From positions 4,154,001-4,218,000 of the forward strand of contig NC_013216.1 of NCBI RefSeq assembly GCF_000024205.1: a DNA stretch of 64,000 bases, given 5' to 3'. The position numbers and the translations under genes were made by a program. How positions within the stretch are numbered: position 1 is the first letter of the stretch; each line of letters opens with the position of its first letter. This DNA comes from Desulfofarcimen acetoxidans DSM 771. Its GTDB lineage: Bacteria > Bacillota > Desulfotomaculia > Desulfotomaculales > Desulfofarciminaceae. The notes under the pieces were generated by a model that had not been told where the DNA came from, ran no database searches, and saw only the letters and a program-made list of their open reading frames with translations. Below, piece by piece: positions 29,065 to 38,893 of the stretch.

Positions 29065-30396
29065 TTGGGTGATTTGACAAAAAAAGAGGTTTTGGAGAGA
29101 GCAAAGGAAAATGATGTAAAGTTTATCCGGTTGCAATTTACGGATATATTTGGCGCTTTTAAGAATATTGCCATTACTATAGAGGAATTGGAGCGAGCCC
29201 TAAATAACGGAGTTATGTTTGACAGTGCGGTAATAGAAGGCTTCGCTCATAACAGGGAGTCTGATATTTATTTGCGTCCTGACCCCTATACCTTTAAAAT
29301 ATTTCCCTGGCGACCCCGTGACGGTGCGGTGGCCCGGTTAATTTGTGATGTTTATAATGCCAAGGGGGATCCATTTGAGGGATGTCCGCGGGCCGCTTTA
29401 AAAAGAGTAATAAAACAGGCGAAACAAATGGGTTACTGGCTGCAGTCTGCGGCTGAAATAGAGTTCTTCCTGTTTCGTACTGACGAGCAGGGAAGACCTA
29501 CCACAGATACCCATGATCAGGCCGGGTACTGCGATTTAACTCCGGTGGATCTGGGGGAAAACGCCCGGCGGGATATGGTGCTGATTCTGGAAAGTATGGG
29601 TTTTGAAATAGGTTCTTCGCACCATGAAATATCAGCTGGACAGCATGAGATTGCTCTGAAAGAAGAAGATGCGCTGATTATGGCAGACAACCTGGCTACT
29701 TTTAGGTTTGTGGTGCGTACCATTGCCCAGCGCCATGGGCTGCATGCTACGTTTATGCCGAAACCACTGGCAACTTTAAACGGCTCAGGTTTGCACTTGC
29801 ATCACTCTTTGTGGAAGGATGACGAAAATGTCTTTTACGCACCTTCACATACCAACTGTTTGCAGTTAAGCAAAACTGCTTATTACTATATCGGTGGTTT
29901 GATTGAACATGCCAGGGCCTTTACATCAATAACCAATCCTCTGATTAATTCCTACAAAAGACTAACCCTCGGAAAGTTGGCCCCGGCCCTTGTCGCCTGG
30001 TCTGAGCAAAACCGCAACACTATGATTCGAGTACCGGCGCAGCGGGAAAGTGGTACTATGATTGTGTTGCGAAGTCCTGACGGAACGTGCAACCCTTACC
30101 TAGCCATGGCTGTAATGTTAAAAGCCGGTCTGGAGGGGATTAAGAATAAAATTAAGCCCCCTGCTGCACTGGAAGAAAATCAATTAAACGGGGGCTTAGG
30201 TAAATTAATCAGAACTCACGGCTTACCTCATAATCTTGATGAAGCTCTGGATGCTCTGAGCACTAATGAAGTGATTAAAGATGCTCTGGGTGAGTATATC
30301 TGGAATCGTTTTCTGGAAGCTAAGGAAGTGGAATGCGAGCGATATAATGCTACGGTGCATCCGTGGGAGATTGATGAGTACCTAAGAAATTATTAG
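29065..30396 (+). CDS. glnA: Type I glutamine synthetase
   Basis: The enzyme makes glutamine from glutamate, ammonia and ATP as a cytosolic dodecamer. The N-terminal beta-grasp region (DVKFIRLQFTDIFG) is followed by the catalytic domain with the glutamate-binding NGSGLHLHHSLW and RVPAQRESGTMI. About 443 residues without the GSI-beta insertion indicates the GSI-alpha type of Firmicutes, regulated by feedback rather than adenylylation. The start is TTG 29065, 6 nt after AGAGGTG; the GTG at 29056 overlaps that signal. It stands near glutamate dehydrogenase, so the region handles ammonia. Confidence 0.95.
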   Translation: MGDLTKKEVLERAKENDVKFIRLQFTDIFGAFKNIAITIEELERALNNGVMFDSAVIEGFAHNRESDIYLRPDPYTFKIFPWRPRDGAVARLICDVYNAKGDPFEGCPRAALKRVIKQAKQMGYWLQSAAEIEFFLFRTDEQGRPTTDTHDQAGYCDLTPVDLGENARRDMVLILESMGFEIGSSHHEISAGQHEIALKEEDALIMADNLATFRFVVRTIAQRHGLHATFMPKPLATLNGSGLHLHHSLWKDDENVFYAPSHTNCLQLSKTAYYYIGGLIEHARAFTSITNPLINSYKRLTLGKLAPALVAWSEQNRNTMIRVPAQRESGTMIVLRSPDGTCNPYLAMAVMLKAGLEGIKNKIKPPAALEENQLNGGLGKLIRTHGLPHNLDEALDALSTNEVIKDALGEYIWNRFLEAKEVECERYNATVHPWEIDEYLRNY

Positions 30397-30484
30397 CAGT
30401 TTAAAGCCTCGTGTTAGCGTGAGATATTCTACCCGGCACATAAAAACCTAGCCGCCAGTATACAGTATTTTTCCTTTATCGGTG

Positions 30485-30512
30485 TTGACTTCTTAGTTAA
30501 AGATGATATACT
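30485..30512 (+). promoter_or_regulatory. Sigma-A type promoter of an orphan transcript
   Basis: TTGACT and TATACT are separated by 16 nt. Both hexamers are close to consensus. No coding gene follows before the terminator at 30709-30732. Confidence 0.7.
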
Positions 30513-30518
30513 AGTATA

Positions 30519-30732
30519 CACAAAAAGTAAGTTAATACTTTGGACAAAGGCGTCCACATATAGAGCTCTTTCAGTAGCTTTATATATGGGCGTCTTTTGC
30601 CTTTCTCTACACAGGTTCTTTTGGAATTACTTAAAAGTGCAGAAGGGGTCAGAGACTGTTATTTATAGCCTGTGATGGTATAGCATTTTGTAGTTGCAAC
30701 AAGAGTAAAGCCGGGGTCTTTATGCCCCGGCT
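30519..30732 (+). ncRNA. Candidate small RNA or relic leader between glnA and gdhA
   Basis: Behind the promoter at 30485 lies a long imperfect hairpin at about 30544-30598 (arms GGCGTCCACATATA and TATATATGGGCGTC), then about 110 nt without an ORF. A perfect GC-rich terminator stem AGCCGGGG / CCCCGGCT (30709-30732) follows. The unit resembles a nitrogen-gene leader or attenuator without its gene, or a free small RNA of about 210 nt. ANTAR-protein control is possible but not shown. Confidence 0.5.
30709..30732. terminator. Terminator after the orphan transcript
   Basis: Stem AGCCGGGG / CCCCGGCT around TCTTTATG. It can serve the small RNA and the convergent gdhA transcript. Confidence 0.8.
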
Positions 30733-30817
30733 ACTTGAAAAATATTTGTTAATATAATATAAGTATTTTCACTCGGTATAAACTATTGAAAGTAACGAGT
30801 TGAGTAGATCTTTTACC

Positions 30818-32065
30818 TTAAACCCAACCGCGGAGTTTCATAGCCTCAACAACCCTGTTGACAGCAACGACATAAGCAGCTTGTCTCATGTTAACTTTAC
30901 ATTCTTTGGAGGCGTTTAATACTGAGTGATAAGCAGGAGTCAATTTTTTGTCCAAACGCTCCTGTACTTGTTTTTCATCCCAATAATACATGTATAGGTT
31001 TTGTACCATTTCAAAGTAAGAAACTGTTACCCCGCCGGAGTTGCACAAGAAATCCGGAAGCACATGAACCCCTTTTTCATATAGGATATCATCTGCTTCC
31101 GGGGTAGTCGGGCCATTGGCGAGTTCTGCGATAATCTTTGCCTTGATGTTCGGAGCATTATTTTCGGTGATAACGTTTTCTAATGCGGAAGGAATGAGTA
31201 TATCTACATTTAGTTCCAATAACTCCTCATTGGAAATGTTATCGGCATAACTGAAATCAATTACCGAACCGCTTTCAGTCTTATGGTTATAGACTAATTG
31301 GGGATCCAGTCCGTCTTTGTTGTATATGCCTCCCTTACTGTCACTGACGGCTACTATCTTACAGCCGTATAGAGATGAGGCAAGACTAGCTGCGAAATAC
31401 CCGGCATTGCCATAGCCCTGAATAGCGACAGTGGCATTCGCAAGGTCTACACCGCATTCACCGGCAGCCTCGCGAATAACATACATGCCGCCTCTTGCAG
31501 TAGCGTCACCACGTCCGGCGGAACCACCGATTCTGAGTGGTTTTCCAGTAATTACTCCAAACTGATGCTTGCCGGCAAATTTGGAGTATTCATCCATCAT
31601 CCAAGCCATTATCTGTGGGTTTGTGTAGACATCTGGCGCGGGTACATCTTTTTCCGGACCGATAAACGGCCAAACTTGAGCAATATAACCACGGCTTAAG
31701 CGTTCTAATTCACCTTGAGACAGTTCTCTGGGATTACATATAACCCCTCCTTTGCCTCCCCCGAGGGGTATATCGGCTAGGGCGCATTTGAAGGTCATCC
31801 AGCCGGCCAGTGCCCGGACAGTATCTATGGTCTCTTCCGGATGGAATCGGATGCCACCTTTAGCCGGGCCGAGGGCATCGTTATACATTACTCTGAAGCC
31901 CTGGAATACCTTAATAGAGCCATCATCCATGCGAACAGGTATAGATACATGTAGCTCACGCATGGGTCGCTGCAGAATCTGGTAAATATTAGGGGCCATA
32001 TTGGTAATTTTTGCACATTGGGCTAACTGTTTTTGTACCATCTCAAAAGGGTTATGACTTGCCAT
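30818..32065 (-). CDS. gdhA: Glutamate dehydrogenase
   Basis: This Glu/Leu/Phe/Val dehydrogenase of 415 residues interconverts glutamate and 2-oxoglutarate plus ammonia. The substrate loop PLGGGKGGVICNP with its catalytic lysine is near residue 100, and the Rossmann domain carries VAIQGYGNAGYFAA. The start at 32065 (MASHNPFEMV) has GGAGGTAGG upstream; the ATG at 32083 would put that signal inside the coding region. Cofactor type is not read here. Convergent with glnA. Confidence 0.95.
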   Translation of the reverse strand: MASHNPFEMVQKQLAQCAKITNMAPNIYQILQRPMRELHVSIPVRMDDGSIKVFQGFRVMYNDALGPAKGGIRFHPEETIDTVRALAGWMTFKCALADIPLGGGKGGVICNPRELSQGELERLSRGYIAQVWPFIGPEKDVPAPDVYTNPQIMAWMMDEYSKFAGKHQFGVITGKPLRIGGSAGRGDATARGGMYVIREAAGECGVDLANATVAIQGYGNAGYFAASLASSLYGCKIVAVSDSKGGIYNKDGLDPQLVYNHKTESGSVIDFSYADNISNEELLELNVDILIPSALENVITENNAPNIKAKIIAELANGPTTPEADDILYEKGVHVLPDFLCNSGGVTVSYFEMVQNLYMYYWDEKQVQERLDKKLTPAYHSVLNASKECKVNMRQAAYVVAVNRVVEAMKLRGWV

Positions 32066-32948
32066 TAACCTACCTCCATTCATTTTACAACTATTTCTAA
32101 AATATCTGCTTTTTTGTAGGTAAAAATAGAGTTGTTTAGCCAGGGTTCATTTACTGGCTGGACTGAACAACTTTCACAGTGTTTGTATTGTATCACCGAG
32201 TTTGCCCTATAATCGAAGTCATGTGCTTCAAATATTCAAAACCCAAGTAATTGTTCTTGTAGTTACCGTTAGCACTGTTTCAAGTTTATTTTATAACTGC
32301 CTGAAGAAATTGGCTAAAGGAACCCTACCCTAACCCAACTAAAAGCATTGATTACTACCCACTCATATTTGTTTTGTACCAGATGCAGTTTTTAGTTGTG
32401 AAAGTAATACTTATTTACACAAAAAAAAAGCTATGATGATAGATATTAAATTTTGAGTAGTAATGATGTATAAATAAATTCGTTAACAATTATAATTTTC
32501 CTGTAATGAATCATAAAAAATTTGATGATCTATGTATAATTGCCTATTAATAAGGGATATGGATATATTGATTCTTGTATGTAATGGTTAATTACTGCGT
32601 ATTTGAAGCCAGAACGCGGTTTTTGTAAAATCACGAATATCATATATTAATTAAACATAAGATTAGCTATATACTCTGATGCTTTCTACTCATTTACCGG
32701 AATGCTTCTTACTAACTATAGCAATACTCCTGCTGTCAGCTATACTGCCGTTAACAGTGATCATAAAGCTCGTTGTTGACTGAAGAAACGTTTGATGGAA
32801 AGTAGGTGTAATTTGCATTCCAACAGTTAAATGTTTAATGTTTGTTAAAAGGTCGTGTTAAATTGTTTTTTCAGTTTGCAACTTCAGAAACGCAATAAGT
32901 ATCATACCCGGCAAATCTAATAATGAATTAGAAGGAGGTATACGGAGT
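32066..32948. other. 883-nt intergenic stretch, nothing recognised
   Basis: AT-rich sequence with scattered stops in all frames. It should contain the gdhA promoter at one end and that of the 32949 gene at the other. No repeat, tRNA or known RNA motif was recognised. Confidence 0.4.
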
Positions 32949-33206
32949 ATGGATTATATCGGTTTAACTGTAAAAGATCTTATAGAGTGTGGTAATACCG
33001 GGCATAAGGCTATTATTAACAAGGTTATCGATGAAGTTATGCAAAACGAACAGTTTATTAGATATAGTTATGAGTCATCGGAAAAAATCGCACTTAGCAA
33101 AGCTATTATACAAACTGTTGCTGTAATGATTGAACAGAATAACCGTGCTTTGCTAAAGCAACTAAAAGAAATTGGCCTGCAATTAGATAGTAAAAATATT
33201 AAATAA
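32949..33206 (+). CDS. 85-residue protein of unknown function
   Basis: Not recognised. It has GAAGGAGG 12 nt before the ATG, so it is probably real. It is mostly helical and hydrophilic (IGLTVKDLIECGNTGHKAII), with no membrane segment and no cysteine pair. It stands alone between long intergenic stretches. Confidence 0.6.
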   Translation: MDYIGLTVKDLIECGNTGHKAIINKVIDEVMQNEQFIRYSYESSEKIALSKAIIQTVAVMIEQNNRALLKQLKEIGLQLDSKNIK

Positions 33207-33438
33207 TTTTTTCTACTGGACACACTGCTTAGATAAGCTTTTACACAGTATGAGTTTACGGAACTCAGGAGATGCCGGGTAGATAGACGGGGATGTAAAT
33301 GCAGCGATATATAAAAGTTTTTTGATTATAGTAATGTGCATAAATACTTTCATAGCAGAATATAGTCTCAACGCTAATATTAAAATACCTTTCAAAAACC
33401 GGGATCAGTACATTGGTTTTCCTATAATAAAAATTGCG

Positions 33439-33650
33439 TGCGTACTAAAAAGAGTTAACCAACATGAATGCTGGTTAACTCTTTTTGTCCTTTTTCTATG
33501 GCACTAATCATAAGAAATAGTGGTATTTGCATATTTTCCTTGGAGTCAGACCCTAAACAATGTCATGCCTATTTACCAGTCTTTTACCAGAGACTGGTCC
33601 CAGTAAAAATTTGGAGGGAAAGTTTTTCTCTTTTTAAATTTTTTCGAGCA
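33439..33650 (+). repeat. U-type hairpin block, palindrome and H element 1
   Basis: A perfect hairpin AGAGTTAACCA / TGGTTAACTCT with T-run (33447-33486) is followed by GGAGTCAGACCC (33541-33552). A second hairpin (arms around AAATTTGGAGGG and TTTTTAAATTTTT) ends in TCGAGCA (33644-33650). A diverged copy of the whole block lies at 35100-35304. 33207-33438 holds nothing recognised. Confidence 0.65.
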
Positions 33651-33811
33651 TCAACGGTCAGCATATCTTATTCCCTCTAACCAAGGAGCAAAAAACGACT
33701 TATAAAGCTTTTGCCGTCAAGGAGCCCGCGTAGGTATAATTTAGGCGGGATTTTAGGATCTAAAAATTGGCACTTAGCATCAAAGGCTTTTTAATAAAAT
33801 CCCTGAAAATA

Positions 33812-34099
33812 CTATAATAGCAGTGAGTAAGGAGCCGCATAGAGCGAAACCGGACGATCTACGAAATCCGATTCTTCAAAAGGGACCTTTTTATTAGGTC
33901 CATAGACTGAACTTGATGAAGCGTAAACGAGGTGATCCACAGGGTTATATCTGCAGGCTTCAAGAATGTTAAAAAAACCCATGACATTACTCTGTATATA
34001 TGCATCAGGATTCTCAAGGGAATATCGCACTTCTGCTTGAGCTGCCAGGTTTACTACAATACTCGGCTTATACTCCTGAAAAGTCTTAGTGACTTTCAA
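33812..34099 (-). pseudogene. Fragment of the nucleotide-sugar epimerase gene
   Basis: About 88 codons match the gene at 21915 (NLAAQAEVRYSLENPDAYIQ...HLVYASSSSVYG) at high identity. The reading begins at the equivalent of residue 70 and breaks after SLYAA. No start or catalytic lysine remains, so it cannot be functional. Confidence 0.85.
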
Positions 34100-34131
34100 T
34101 ATAATTAACCTTGCTTATCAGCACATTAATA

Positions 34132-34569
34132 TCAACCATTAAGAAAGGCCTCCCTTAATGATTTCCTGTACTCACTGTAATAGTATTCGAGATCTATACA
34201 ATAGTCACCATAAAACTTCATTGTTTTCTCTAGAAAATTACTTAATTCTATATAATCGTTTTCCTGAATCAACACGCCTTTAGAGATAGCTTGAAAGCTT
34301 AATTGTACCGGAGTCTTATTTAAATTAATCAAATCTACCTTTTCGGTACCCAGTATATCTGAGATCTGCACATCCAACTCCAGCTCCCGCTCAAGTTTAA
34401 CATCACTGGTGAAAAAAACAATTCCCAGGTCAAGATCACTATGCGACCCATAATACTCTGTTAAAATAGAACCGAATAAATACAGAGCTACAACATCTTT
34501 TTGTTCCTTAATAAAATTTCTCAGCGCCACACACTTTTCAGCCCCAAGAAGCTGTTCAACCTTTTCCAT
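34132..34569 (-). CDS. MNT-type nucleotidyltransferase, likely antitoxin
   Basis: This is a 145-residue minimal nucleotidyltransferase with the signature LFGSILTEYYGSHSDLDLGI (GSxx...DxD) near residue 32. Such proteins pair with HEPN ribonuclease toxins and inactivate them by AMP transfer. Here no HEPN gene is adjacent: downstream is the epimerase fragment, upstream a LexA/RelE remnant. AAGGGTGAT precedes the ATG. It is a solitary or orphaned antitoxin. Confidence 0.85.
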   Translation of the reverse strand: MEKVEQLLGAEKCVALRNFIKEQKDVVALYLFGSILTEYYGSHSDLDLGIVFFTSDVKLERELELDVQISDILGTEKVDLINLNKTPVQLSFQAISKGVLIQENDYIELSNFLEKTMKFYGDYCIDLEYYYSEYRKSLREAFLNG

Positions 34570-34689
34570 GTTATCACCCTTACATTTATTTCCTCAACTA
34601 ATTCTAACATAATAAAATTAATTATTAAATTAATTTTCAAAATAATATTATAAAAGACCCAAAAACCGCCAGCGGGTCAGTGCACAGGC

Positions 34690-34765
34690 ATATGAAAACA
34701 TTAAAAAGCATTGGCTGGATTTCTGCTGAGCCGAATAAAGCAAGGTCATTAAAAATGCATAAATA
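34690..34765 (+). pseudogene. 3' fragment of a LexA-like HTH gene
   Basis: The last ~25 codons (HMKTLKSIGWISAEPNKARS) match the intact gene at 39742-39948 almost exactly, joined at the 5' side to unrelated sequence. Confidence 0.75.
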
Positions 34766-34782
34766 ATGGGTTTGTAGAGCAA

Positions 34783-35022
34783 ATGACTAAACAAAAAGTT
34801 TTTAAAGAAGCAGTGTCAAACATTAGGAAAGACCCCACTATTGGATAAGTTAAAACCGGTGACTTAAGTGGGTTATACTCTCTTGACCTCTATCACAACC
34901 ACACCAACTATGAACTGGCCTATAGGATCTCTAAATTAGAAGATGGCAATATGGTAGTTATTATCATGGCCGGTACTAGAGAAAACTTCTATAAGGAACT
35001 TAAACTATACTTGTTCCGATAA
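34783..35022 (+). pseudogene. RelE/ParE-like toxin with internal stop
   Basis: The frame reads MTKQKVFKEAVSNIRKD, then a TAA in place of a sense codon after PTIG. It continues GDLSGLYSLDLYHNHTNYEL...YKELKLYLFR, 79 codons in all. The core resembles RelE-type ribosome-dependent RNases. It follows the LexA-like fragment by about 20 nt. At 39964 the partner copy keeps the HTH gene but its toxin stops after MTKQKV. The two loci together make one intact pair. Confidence 0.7.
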
Positions 35023-35099
35023 TAGATATGAGTAGCACCTTCAAGCCACCTATATAGAATTGTATTCTGCTCATTATTCAGATAAAAAATATTACGTAC

Positions 35100-35304
35100 T
35101 AAAAAGAATCAACCAGCACGAAGGATGATTAACTTTTTGTATCTTTTTGTATGGCACTAAATCTAAGGAACAGTGGCTATTTTCATATATTGACTGGAGC
35201 GAGATTATAGGTGATATTAGTATAATTTAACATTTTATTAAAGAAAACAGATCCAGATAACAATTTGGAAAGAACGTCTTTTTCTTTCCAAATTTTTTCG
35301 AGTA
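35100..35304 (+). repeat. U-type block with H element 2
   Basis: A diverged copy of 33439-33650. The hairpin at about 35260-35298 has arms AATTTGGAAAG and CTTTCCAAATT, ends in TCGAGTA (35298-35304), and lies 8 nt from the stop codon of the 523-residue gene. Confidence 0.65.
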
Positions 35305-35311
35305 AACCCAG

Positions 35312-36883
35312 CTATTCTTCTGCTTTTTTTACCAACTCGCGATCTTTTATTAGCTCAGAAATCTTATGGCATAGTAAATTATTCTCCAAAACAGCTTTTC
35401 TTAAATTGTAAAATGACTTGGAATCGGATGAAATAACCAAAAAGGAAAAGAGGAGCTTTAAAACATCTTCATTCTGCTCGTGATCAATTCTGTTCCAAGC
35501 TTCTTCGGTTAGTGCTATTCCGTGACTGTAAGCCATTATTTCAATGCCTTTATGCATATCAGCTAATAGTTCTACAGCTATGACATTTTTCGATTCATTT
35601 AAAGTATTCTCTAGTTTGCGAGCAAGAGCAGTTAAATATATCTTTTTATTATCCGGCAATACAGTCTCCTTCGAGTAGTACAAATATAACTCTTCATCAT
35701 CAATTATATCCTCTTCAATTTCTAAGGACTCAAAGATTGGACTTAGTTTCTCACGTAAACCACTAAGTGCTTGCTTAATTTCCTCAACTCTTTCATTAAT
35801 TATTTGTTCAATGACTTCCGGGCACACATCAAAATAACGTATCAATACTTCTACTATCTTTTCCCTGCTCATATAAAACTCAATATGCCTGCCACTAAAA
35901 TACATATCAAGGAATATGCCTCCAAACTGTCCTGCAATTGATAAAGTTACACCCTGTGGGTATTTTAGAACATTCATAAATTTATACCATTCAGGCGGTA
36001 TTAAAACCCAAGTACTGCAAATTGCCTTTATAAATTCAATAGTACCGAAGATTTGTTCATTATTATTCTCCATACCACATATAATTTCACATAGACCAGC
36101 AAAATCTTGCGTCGTGTTTAACCATTCAATGAATAAACTTATAGCTCCCAATTGACATGGAGAATTATATCCCAACAATTGTTGTGTAAACCATTTTTTA
36201 ATCGGCCCAATACCATATTCATCCACAATGACCTGGTGCATCCTAGCATTATCATGACCGGGCAGGTACAAATTATTAAAGGCTTCTATAGCCTCAACCC
36301 CGCTCAATTGAATGGAAAGTCTTTGCACAAGTTTTTCCGCATCTACCCGAACGGGTATATCAATAGGTTTAGCAAGTATATTATTCGCCCATTTTTTAGC
36401 AATTTCAGCCTGTAATATATCAAAATCACCGCCAACCACTGCCGCATAAGGAAATCTACTCTCTATTAGCATGGCAATAGCTAGGATATATGTATGATAA
36501 TCATGACCTTGAGTTTTACTATCAAAAGCTGTTCGTACCGCATTTTCTTCCTTTAACTTTTCAAATATAATATCCTTATCCATAGCATTAACAGAATTAG
36601 TACTCCTTAAATACCGGTTTAAATCATAATATAAATCAAATGTTTCCCCTGTCTTTTTAGTTTCAGAATCTCCACTCACCCGCCAATGCCGTTGATATTC
36701 ATCATCCAGATTTTCTTCCGGATTGTTACAATAAATTAATCTAGGTATCCCATTTACGCTTTCCTCAATTAATCTTACAAAAGGATAAGCTTTCAAAAGC
36801 TGCAAAGACTCCAAATATACTTCCTTCCACTCATCAGGATTAATATACTCAGGTATTATATCAAGTCGCATATATATTCCCAT
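35312..36883 (-). CDS. 523-residue protein of unknown function
   Basis: Not recognised. It is a soluble, helix-rich protein (no signal peptide or membrane segment) with conserved-looking blocks such as HDYHTYILAIAMLIESRFPY and GQFGGIFLDMYFSGRHIEFY. The acidic C-terminal third has a helical repeat character. The start has AGGAGG 8 nt upstream. It is AT-rich, flanked on the 3' side by an H element and on the 5' side by two XRE regulators, so it is an accessory gene. A stress or defence role is possible but not shown. Confidence 0.65.
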   Translation of the reverse strand: MGIYMRLDIIPEYINPDEWKEVYLESLQLLKAYPFVRLIEESVNGIPRLIYCNNPEENLDDEYQRHWRVSGDSETKKTGETFDLYYDLNRYLRSTNSVNAMDKDIIFEKLKEENAVRTAFDSKTQGHDYHTYILAIAMLIESRFPYAAVVGGDFDILQAEIAKKWANNILAKPIDIPVRVDAEKLVQRLSIQLSGVEAIEAFNNLYLPGHDNARMHQVIVDEYGIGPIKKWFTQQLLGYNSPCQLGAISLFIEWLNTTQDFAGLCEIICGMENNNEQIFGTIEFIKAICSTWVLIPPEWYKFMNVLKYPQGVTLSIAGQFGGIFLDMYFSGRHIEFYMSREKIVEVLIRYFDVCPEVIEQIINERVEEIKQALSGLREKLSPIFESLEIEEDIIDDEELYLYYSKETVLPDNKKIYLTALARKLENTLNESKNVIAVELLADMHKGIEIMAYSHGIALTEEAWNRIDHEQNEDVLKLLFSFLVISSDSKSFYNLRKAVLENNLLCHKISELIKDRELVKKAEE

Positions 36884-37023
36884 ATCCCAGACCTCCTATC
36901 TCATCTAAATAATTAGTCATTACGGAACACCTCGTTTTCATCAAATTATCTACATTTTTCCTCAAGGTGCACCATCAATAAGTGTTGAATTATCAACTTT
37001 TAGGCATAGCATTGCTCTTTTCT

Positions 37024-37209
37024 TTATTCATATAGTTCCGATACCCTAACATCAAAATTTTTGGCTATTTTCTCCAATAACGTAGTTGAAGGATTTTTCT
37101 TGCGTCCATTTTCTAGTTCAGATAAGTAAATCCTAGAAATACCAACCTTTTGGGCTAACTTTTCTTGTGTAACACCGTATTTAATTCTTAACTTTCTTAT
37201 TGTAAACAT
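37024..37209 (-). CDS. Small XRE-family regulator
   Basis: This 61-residue helix-turn-helix protein (KYGVTQEKLAQKVGISRIYL) consists of the XRE domain only. GGAGGTG lies before the ATG. It is divergent from a second XRE gene across about 190 nt; the shared intergenic region probably holds operators for both. Confidence 0.8.
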   Translation of the reverse strand: MFTIRKLRIKYGVTQEKLAQKVGISRIYLSELENGRKKNPSTTLLEKIAKNFDVRVSELYE

Positions 37210-37400
37210 ATATTAATCACCTCCTAATAATATTGTAAACAATTAACTTGCGTTTAGCAAGTTCTTTTGTAAGCTAAATGATTACGAATAAAGATATTTT
37301 CATTGAATTTTCAATCAACGTCACCTTCTGGATTGACTATTTAAAAATTTTAAAATATTATTTAAGGCAAACTATTGGTTTACATTTAAAAGGGGTAACA

Positions 37401-37946
37401 ATGAATATAGGAATACGTATTAGAGAATTAAGAAAGAATTCTAATATCAACATTACACAACTGGCTATAAAAGTCGGAATATCAAGAGTTTATTTAAGTG
37501 AATTGGAAAGAAATATAAAGACTCCGCCACTGGAAACCCTTGAACGGATTTGCAGCGCGCTCAATATCACTCTGGTTGATTTTTTTACCGAAAACACATT
37601 GGAAACAATCTGTAATAATAATTATTTCAATGAATCTACTGTGCCCTATAAAAATATACCGGACGATATAAAATCTATAATAAAGGAATCTCAAAAACTT
37701 AACTCTTCTCAATTGTCTATAATTAAAAATCTAATTAAAGAAATAACTTCACAAAAACTTAATGGCAAGTACTTGGAGATATTAGATGTACTGGAAAATA
37801 ACACAATAATAGTTACCGTTTCCGGTAAACCCTTAGAATTGAAGAATAAAATTAAACTGCTTGAGTTTCTTAAAAATGACTTCAATACAGTAGATTCTAA
37901 GAATGATTTTACTGATAAACAGGATGAAAAAAAATATGATAAATAG
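37401..37946 (+). CDS. XRE-family regulator with C-terminal domain
   Basis: This 181-residue protein has an N-terminal XRE helix-turn-helix (IRELRKNSNINITQLAIKVG) and a lysine-rich helical C-terminus of unknown role. The ATG at 37401, with AAAAGGGG before it, is chosen over 37278 because the family begins there. It is very AT-rich compared with core genes, consistent with transfer. Its partner at 37024 recognises a similar helix (VGIS-R-YLSELE), so both may bind the same sites. Confidence 0.8.
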   Translation: MNIGIRIRELRKNSNINITQLAIKVGISRVYLSELERNIKTPPLETLERICSALNITLVDFFTENTLETICNNNYFNESTVPYKNIPDDIKSIIKESQKLNSSQLSIIKNLIKEITSQKLNGKYLEILDVLENNTIIVTVSGKPLELKNKIKLLEFLKNDFNTVDSKNDFTDKQDEKKYDK

Positions 37947-38012
37947 CGCATTTTATGGCAAATCCTTTCCAATAGAGTAAGGATCCGCTTTTCATGGACA
38001 AATTCAAAATCA

Positions 38013-38154
38013 GAATTCCGGTAATATTATTAAAGGCCAACCACCTTTTCGATGATTGGCCTTTAATGAATTATCAAATTAAACCATACTGCATCTAAGT
38101 CTTTGGGAAAGAATAATTAGTACTTTTTTACTAGGATCAGTCCTTAGGGAATGT
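38013..38154. repeat. R repeat copy 1
   Basis: The hairpin AAAGGCCAACCACC...GATTGGCCTTT is followed by GAATTATCAAATTAAA, CATCTAAGTCTTTGGG and a palindrome-like GGATCAGTCC. It matches R copies at 43.7, 50.3, 56.4 and 58 kb. Confidence 0.75.
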
Positions 38155-38318
38155 ACGCCGGACATGGCAGTTTCCGGTCTGGGATTTGGAATTTTATCGA
38201 ATCTCTTCTGCTTTCCTAAGTACTGTAAGGTATAGCTTTCGGCTAATCCTTGCAATATGCTTAATTTAGCAGCATAATATAATAATGGAAATATTTATAT
38301 TTTAGGATGATGTGAGGC

Positions 38319-38531
38319 GTGGATTTTATGACCGTTAAGGAAGCCGGTGAAAAATGGGGGCTTGGAATCAGGATTGTGACGCTGTACTGTACCGAGGGCA
38401 GAATAGACGGTACGGTGAAAAAGGGCAACCTGTGGCTTATTCCTAAGGATGCCGTTAAGCCAGAGGATAGAAGAAGGAAAAAGAGCCCAATTCAAGAAGA
38501 AAAGGAACCGGCGGTATCTAAAGACATATGA
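38319..38531 (+). CDS. Small excisionase/MerR-like DNA-binding protein
   Basis: This 70-residue protein (MTVKEAGEKWGLGIRIVTLY...GNLWLIPKDA) has the winged-helix pattern of helix-turn-helix 17/excisionase-type proteins and a basic tail. Possible starts are GTG 38319 and ATG 38328. It is followed directly by gene wreckage, so it may be a survivor of a lost element. Confidence 0.6.
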   Translation: MDFMTVKEAGEKWGLGIRIVTLYCTEGRIDGTVKKGNLWLIPKDAVKPEDRRRKKSPIQEEKEPAVSKDI

Positions 38532-38755
38532 CTTATATGAACAAAGAAAGCACGAAGACCCATGTCCCTTTCAGTCGCTGTATGAAAATAAAGAGCTGTT
38601 TATGGAGATCGTGAAGCGCTTTCCCCATCAATCTGTCCATAACCAAGGTCTTTGACGAGTGCGGTGTGGACTATAATGGAAAATCGGCAAAAAAATTTAA
38701 GGATAAGTTAGGAATAACTCCCTCCCAATATCGGGCAACGATGACCCAAAAATAA
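38532..38755 (+). pseudogene. AraC-family regulator with internal deletion
   Basis: An N-terminal piece (LYENKELFMEIVKRFPH) is joined in another frame to an AraC-type C-terminus (FKDKLGITPSQYRATMTQK). The whole middle is missing. A terminator (GGCTTCCGACC / GGTTTCGGAGGCC, T-run) follows at about 38770-38806. Confidence 0.6.
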
Positions 38756-38893
38756 AAAATGAATAAAGTGGCTTCCGACCGTAATGGTTTCGGAGGCCTT
38801 TTTTTGTTTACAAGATAGCAATAATCACCGTAAATATAGCACTCAATTGACTATCCTGCTTGCTGTTATTTACATATAATTGAACCGCGGAGA

